Assembly: GCF_000003605.2 (NCBI RefSeq)
Contig: NW_003143801.1
Coordinates: forward strand, 217,278-242,526
Direction: 5' to 3'
Origin: Saccoglossus kowalevskii
Taxonomy: Eukaryota; Hemichordata; Enteropneusta; Harrimaniidae
DNA length: 25,249 nucleotides
Part shown: in pieces, positions 20,155 through 25,249 of the stretch
How the letters are laid out: every line of letters starts with the position of its first letter
Numbering within the stretch: the first letter of the stretch is position 1
Program-made: the position numbers and the translations under genes
The notes under the pieces: model-generated
Told to the model about the DNA's origin: nothing
Seen by the model: the letters and a program-made list of their open reading frames with translations, nothing else
Databases searched by the model: none

Positions 20155-21776
20155 ATGGTGATTCACATGATTGGAATGAATCCGGTATCCAAGTTGAACA
20201 AGAATGACCTGATTTAAATCCTTTCATTTTACTTTCAATTATGCGAATGTGTTTCAGACTTAAATTATATAGTCGTAGGGTTTAAGAATGACCTTGACAT
20301 TTTGTATCTTATTTTTTCATGGCTGATTTATCCTGACAAACCCATCACTTTCTTATCCCTGTTGTGAATGTAAATCTCTTCCATATGGCTAGCAAAATGA
20401 TCCTATAATAAAGATGTCACAGATGAGGTCTCTAGTCTTAGAATTGTGATTATGAAATATGTGCAAAAATATTGTTTTATCATTCACATACGGCGAAGAT
20501 GTTTATCCTACATATATATATTCAAAGTAAATGATGTCCTATTTGTAACGCCCAGTCTGTGATGTCATCTCTTATAATCCTTCACATTTTGTGCTCCATT
20601 GCCCAAATTTGCACACAGGCTTTGAGGATTATTATCTGTTTGTGTTTCTCGCAGTTAGATACAATCACAATTTATTCAAGTATTATTATCCCTCCGCCCT
20701 GTTGAACAAAATTGTTCGGTCCAAAATTAACAAGGAAATTACATACGAACTCTGGCTGGTTAAAATATTCATTGTGATGTTGTGAGCTCTTGTGATTCCA
20801 TGCTTTGGTAGCAAACATTGACATCAACTTCATAGCGTGTTTATTATCATATTCCAACCTATATGTAATGTCTGCATATATATCACATTATCTGAGCCTT
20901 CTCTCTATGCAAATTAGACTGCAGCCAGGACCTATTTCACAATTGTGCTACGAGATTCTGTTTTTTTACGTTTGGAGATATATTGGATTTTAATATGTTC
21001 AAAAAGAAATTTTAAGTATTGGTTCCCGTTTCAATTCGCTGCAAGTGCAAGGAAATTCATGGAATATTGTAGCTGTGAAGATTTCATTGGAAGTCTGTTG
21101 ACCTTCACAAAATTTTGTTCTTACAAACGATTTGCAAATTATGAAATTTATTGAGTATTTACTGGGTTATAGTTATCAACTGTTTGTTCTTGATGTCAGT
21201 ATCCCAGTTTCTTTCAAATTTGCCTTTGTGAAATGACTGCATTTTTACAATGTTTAACACGAAGTGCAGAAACAATGCATGTTATATACTTATTTGTATT
21301 CCTATAGCAATTTACTCAGTCTCTCAATATTGCATTGTAATCTGTGCTGCAGTTGTCAAATAATTCCATCCAATTTAATTTCTAAAGTATCACATGAATT
21401 GTAGTAAAAATAAATGATATTGAGTTTCATATATGCTACATGGCTGATACACTCAGGCTTGATAATTCCAGTATACAACAGACATATTATACTGCATGCT
21501 TTCTGGATTTGTTTGTGTGTCAGTAAATGTGATCATTGAAAACAGAAAATAATAAAAGCAATCATTTCCCATGTACATCATAATGTAATTTTAAAAGGAA
21601 TTAAATTTTGAGGTATTTTGTAAATTTTTAAAAATTAGTCTTTAATGACAGAGAGAGCATAGCATAATTTCACATCAACTAGTGTAACCATGGTGATTTA
21701 TGCCCTGTTAGTGGTAGAAACTAACCATGTACTCTATAAATAAATAATAAATCTGTTGAAAGAACTTGAACTTGAC

Positions 21777-21838
21777 ATTGAAGGCTGAAGCCTTGATGCA
21801 GAATGAGTTTGCCTTGATGCCCTTCAATATTCTCTATT
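21777..21838. repeat. Nested inverted repeats
   Basis: ATTGAAGG (21777-21784) and CCTTCAAT (21831-21838) are inverted complements. Inside lies the tight palindrome AAGGCTGAAGCCTT, and GCCTTGATGC occurs twice. It is a small folded region of unknown origin. Confidence 0.5.
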
Positions 21839-22212
21839 ATATTCCCATATATGTCGTTTTTCATAAATTTTGGTATTAAAAACCTTTCAACTCCAAAGTT
21901 CAAGCCCTGTATTGACACATATGTCCCATGTTTTGATTTGATATTACATTTTATTCGATGTCTTGTTTTCATGGATAACTCAGTCATAGCAACTCAAATG
22001 GGTTTATGGATTTCAATGCACCATTACATCACCATTGGTTGCCATGCAACCATTCTATTCATTGTATTTATATCTCATACTGATGATCCTTAAGAAAATC
22101 AAATGTCCAGGATTGCATAATGTACTGTGAAAACGTCGCATTAAGCATAGAATATACGTGTGCTTGTATGAAAACCCCAAACACAGATTTCAATTACAAA
22201 CCATAGAAGAAC

Positions 22213-22340
22213 TATTCGCTGGGTTTAATTTTTAATGACCTATAATTATGGTCAAGGAATATCCAGCTTTCAAATTCACTGATTTAATTATGAAAAAAAC
22301 TACACATCCCATGGCTAATTTTGTAAATTCTTTGGGTTTT
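22213..22340. repeat. Decayed copy of the TTCGCTGGGTTTAATTTT repeat
   Basis: It has CTATTCGCTGGGTTTAATTT at the left, AAATTCACTGATTTAATTATG in the middle and a weak terminal match at the right. The similarity is to 9949-10095 and 24613-24782. Boundaries are approximate. Confidence 0.4.
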
Positions 22341-23275
22341 TAATAAAATTTAGATATCAGAGTAATAAGCCAAACTAAAACGCAGCTAATAATTAAGCCC
22401 TATGCAACCTTTGCTAGACAAAATTTTGTTTTGACCACGTTGGTTATACAAACAGATCATAGGTCCTTTGAAAGCAGACTTAGGCCCAGTCATTATGTAG
22501 ACCCACACTAAGATATAGAAGCAATCTCTATACGATATCTTTATTTCATTATCTACAAGTCTATATTTAGTTCATTCATCTGTGCTGTTGTACAGAACCA
22601 TCTGACAGAGTTCACATTACAAACCAAGCTAAATGTTTAAAAAATATTAAGAAATTACCGGTAACTAAAAATGATTAAGATTATAAAATAATTCAACTCC
22701 ATTATTTTTGTTCATCCATCTTCATTATTATCTATTAATACTAGTTATTGATTTATTTATTTGTTGCAACCTTTTTAAATCAGAGGCTCACCAATAGAAG
22801 TACATTTACAGGAATAAATCAATAAGAAGCAGCAAAACACATGTCTGAAAGTGCTAATAATTACAAAAAGTTGTTTTCTACAAGCTCCTTCAATGAATCA
22901 AGAAATCCTAATATGTATATAAAACACAAGTGTTTTAAAATAATGGAATGTTTAGTTAAAAATTTAATATCATAATAGCATGCTTGTCACCCTAGTCTCA
23001 TTTCGTAAGTTTTTGTAATTAGTTTTGAATTAGTTAGATAGAATAGCTAACATATCTCGAGAGCGACTGTGATCCACTCCACTTTCAGCTATACAATAAA
23101 GTATAATTGAAAAGAATAAATTATTAAGTTTAATAATTTCTGAGAGGTGAAATAAATATGTTACTATCCAGTAATACTGATAAGTTCCAAATACCGAAAT
23201 GGAGATGATGTGTAACTAATTATTATTGTTGCTTGGTTTGAGTCAGCTGATATATTGTTTTTATTAATAACTTTA

Positions 23276-23317
23276 TTACACTACTAAAAACCTTCAGAGG
23301 GTTTTTGTATGGTGTAA
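23276..23317. repeat. Imperfect hairpin followed by an A-rich tail
   Basis: TTACACTACTAAAAACC (23276-23292) pairs with GGTTTTTGTATGGTGTAA (23300-23317) apart from one bulge and a mismatch, around a 7-base loop. An A-rich stretch follows (about 23329-23400), including eleven consecutive A. The arrangement resembles the 3' end of a retroposed element, but no other part of one is recognised. Confidence 0.45.
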
Positions 23318-23399
23318 GGAACATAAATACAAAGAAATAAAAAAAAAAACATACAATACATAAGAGATAAAAATAAAATGTTAGTAAAATAAAAGAAAA

Positions 23400-23460
23400 A
23401 ATAAATTATTTTTATTATTATATTATAAATTATTATTATAAATTGTTTTTATTTAATAAT
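23400..23460. repeat. AT-only low-complexity stretch
   Basis: It consists of runs of TTATTA/AAATTATT type with almost no G or C. It adjoins the hairpin and A-rich stretch at 23276-23400. Confidence 0.8.
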
Positions 23461-24202
23461 ACTTCCTCATTAATTGGTGCACCAACCATAAGTGTACTTG
23501 ACCATCGTGTACAACAATAGTACTAGGAAAGGAGAGTATTTGTTCACATATCAAAAGTATGGAATATATTCCATCAACAAAATTTGTGAGTATCTACTGG
23601 TAGTTGTTTTGTTTGAGCGCTAAGTCAACCTTTGTCACCATTAACAAAGAAAAACGAACCTAATTTTTTTCATAAATTTTCAAAACTTTTGATCATTTAA
23701 TGGGAGATTTTATCCATTCAGTCCAAAATAAAAAAAAAAGTTAAAGAAAAATACATAAAAAAAAACGGTAAAATACTGCACTAAAATTTTGGCGGGAAAA
23801 TTATGGCGCACAAAAGCCTAGGGTTAAGGGTGGCTGTGACCTTGTGCATTTTGATATGGGTTCTGTATTGCTCATAGTAAGTATAAACATATGGGTCAAA
23901 TGTGTTTATTTACATTTAAATTTGAATGCAATGGAACATGTGCTGTTGGAATGATGCTCCAGTTGTATCTTGAGCCCCTCAATGAAAGGGCTATACACCC
24001 CTATTTAATGGAATCTTCTAATAGTGATCTTCCTGAACAGTGCATATTCATTACAATTGACTGCATATATTATAAGTTGAGGGTACCAGCATCTATCCTA
24101 TCAAGTGTTTACACTTACACAAATAACTAGTTTATAAAATTAATATGCCATATAAATGTAATCTCTACAACATGTGTAATTCCTTTTTGTACTGTTGCTG
24201 GT

Positions 24203-24216
24203 GGGGGGGGGGGGGG
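24203..24216. repeat. G14 homopolymer
   Basis: Fourteen consecutive G follow GCTGGT. It is slippage-prone and its length may be a sequencing or assembly estimate. Confidence 0.9.
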
Positions 24217-24539
24217 TGCAGTTTCCATGTCATGGGCAGATGAAGTGCGAGAAGGTACAACAAACAAGCTTATTTTATTTCAGCTGATGTATGTATATTA
24301 TTTATGAATATTTTGTGTATTCTGTTGAACCCTGACTGTCCTCTTTTTTTTTAAAATATGTACATTGTTGCTATAGTGAACTTTATTATCTTATCTAGCT
24401 ATGTATATGCTGCACTCTTTGCAAAGATACCATCTGACCTGCCAGGGCCAGACCTTTTGATTTCCCGAGGGAAAGAAATTTGTCTTTACAAGCTGTATAT
24501 ACCACACAATGTTTGAAACTCCTGCTTTCCATCCTTTTT

Positions 24540-24559
24540 AAAAAAAAAAAAAAAAAAAA
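24540..24559. repeat. A20 homopolymer
   Basis: Twenty consecutive A, preceded by a short T run (CCTTTTT). It could be the tail of a retroposed sequence, but no flanking duplication or recognisable body is seen. Confidence 0.85.
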
Positions 24560-24612
24560 CTCCCATCATGAAAAAGAGTGAGCACTCCCTAAATGATTAA
24601 AGTTGACTGAAT

Positions 24613-24782
24613 TACAGTAAAGCTATTTATTTTCACTGATATTTAATTTCAAAACTTTGATGTTTTGAGTAGTGTTTTAATTTCATGAATTTGTCAAGGA
24701 AACAATTTGTTGTATTGTTATTTTACATGTTCACACAGATGGTGAAATTAAAACCCAGTGAATAATTAATGCATTTACAGTA
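24613..24782. mobile_element. Second, related MITE-like element with TACAGTAAA/TTTACAGTA ends
   Basis: The left end is TACAGTAAAGCTATTTATTT plus TCACTGATATTTAATTTC; the right end is GAAATTAAAACCCAGTGAAT, AATTAATGCATTTACAGTA. The right arm is roughly the inverted complement of the left (TTCACTG...TTAATTTC against GAAATTAAA...CAGTGAA). It shares the YTCACTG and ACAGTA style with 8382-8593 but not its core, so it is a sister family or a distant copy. Confidence 0.6.
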
Positions 24783-25249
24783 TTGCAACTCTGTTTTAAA
24801 AATATAAGTTGACCATTAATGGGGTGGGGGCATCTACAGTCACTGATGCATTATAATTTTGTAGTCGCTTGCTGATAACAAATAACATATTTAAATCAAG
24901 AAATACTGATTTGACTCTAAGTTGAGACATCATTTCCACTTGATTTTACCGGTATATGCTCATTTCCTCTTGTATGGAAGTCATATCCTTATTCCCTAGG
25001 CTAATATCCCTAACTTAAGTAGTATGTGATTTGAATGAAACCCAGCACACAGTTGATTCAAATTGCAATCCTGTTTCCTTTTTTAGCAAAATTATTAATG
25101 CCTGTAATTTGGCCCCTGAAGTAATATTTATTTTGTTTGTTGCTAAGCAATATTAATTTGTGGTTGACAACCAATTGATGTATTAAAATTGTCATTTCAT
25201 TTTTCACTTAATGTCTGCCGGGTTTGCTTCAACCACTTTGTGTAATTAT

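Larger units (their letters stand above)
17671..25249. other. Long region with no recognisable gene
   Basis: It is AT-rich throughout. Some of it may be an extended DYRK2 3' UTR, because AATAAA recurs at 17824, 20407, 21409 and 21551. Open frames are short (the longest are under 90 codons), several lack an ATG, and none resembles a known family or shows a splice-compatible conserved block. Identified structures are listed separately: the X-box palindrome, decayed repeats, hairpins, G14 and A20 runs. Confidence 0.7.

Noticed and set aside
23891-24130. 79-codon open frame with an ATG
   Set aside because: No recognisable similarity, and no splice or regulatory context. It is within the length expected by chance in this much sequence.

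Overview
This is animal nuclear DNA. It is AT-rich, and its one multi-exon gene has nine exons bounded by consensus GT-AG introns of 155 to about 3,300 bases. The spacers are long and carry decayed, MITE-like repeats. Both recognisable proteins are very close to their vertebrate orthologues, which suits a slowly evolving marine invertebrate such as a hemichordate, lancelet or echinoderm. That placement is an inference from protein similarity and repeat style; nothing in the window fixes the species.

Layout. Positions 1-882 are probably an intron of a gene that begins upstream. From 883 to 10477 (+ strand) lie the last nine coding exons of cytosolic glutaminyl-tRNA synthetase (QARS): the end of the catalytic core with its KMSKS-like loop (VVSKRK), then the C-terminal anticodon-binding beta-barrels, ending in TAA. 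Its introns hold a 30-bp minisatellite (eight units), a 401-bp hAT-like MITE with target-site duplication, a GC-rich probable repeat, and copies of a palindromic MITE-like family. A 3' UTR and candidate poly(A) signal follow. Positions 10700-14600 are intergenic, with another MITE copy, two strong hairpins and a textbook CTCF-type motif. A compact promoter-like region (14630-14930) precedes an uninterrupted DYRK2 coding region (14937-16718, + strand). Its 3' UTR carries three Pumilio-type sites and several poly(A) signals. From about 17.7 to 25.2 kb I find no gene: only AT-rich sequence, homopolymer runs, an RFX X-box-like palindrome, small hairpins and decayed repeats.

How the genes relate. 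QARS charges tRNA-Gln for translation. DYRK2 is a dual-specificity kinase that autophosphorylates a YxY tyrosine and then acts on Ser/Thr. They are neighbours in the same orientation about 4.2 kb apart, and the sequence shows no functional link between them.

No clearly new multi-gene system is visible. The points most worth following are the histidine-rich N-terminus of this DYRK2, the excess of the palindromic octamer TACCGGTA and its CpG-decay forms, the MITE families, and the regulatory motif clusters around DYRK2.
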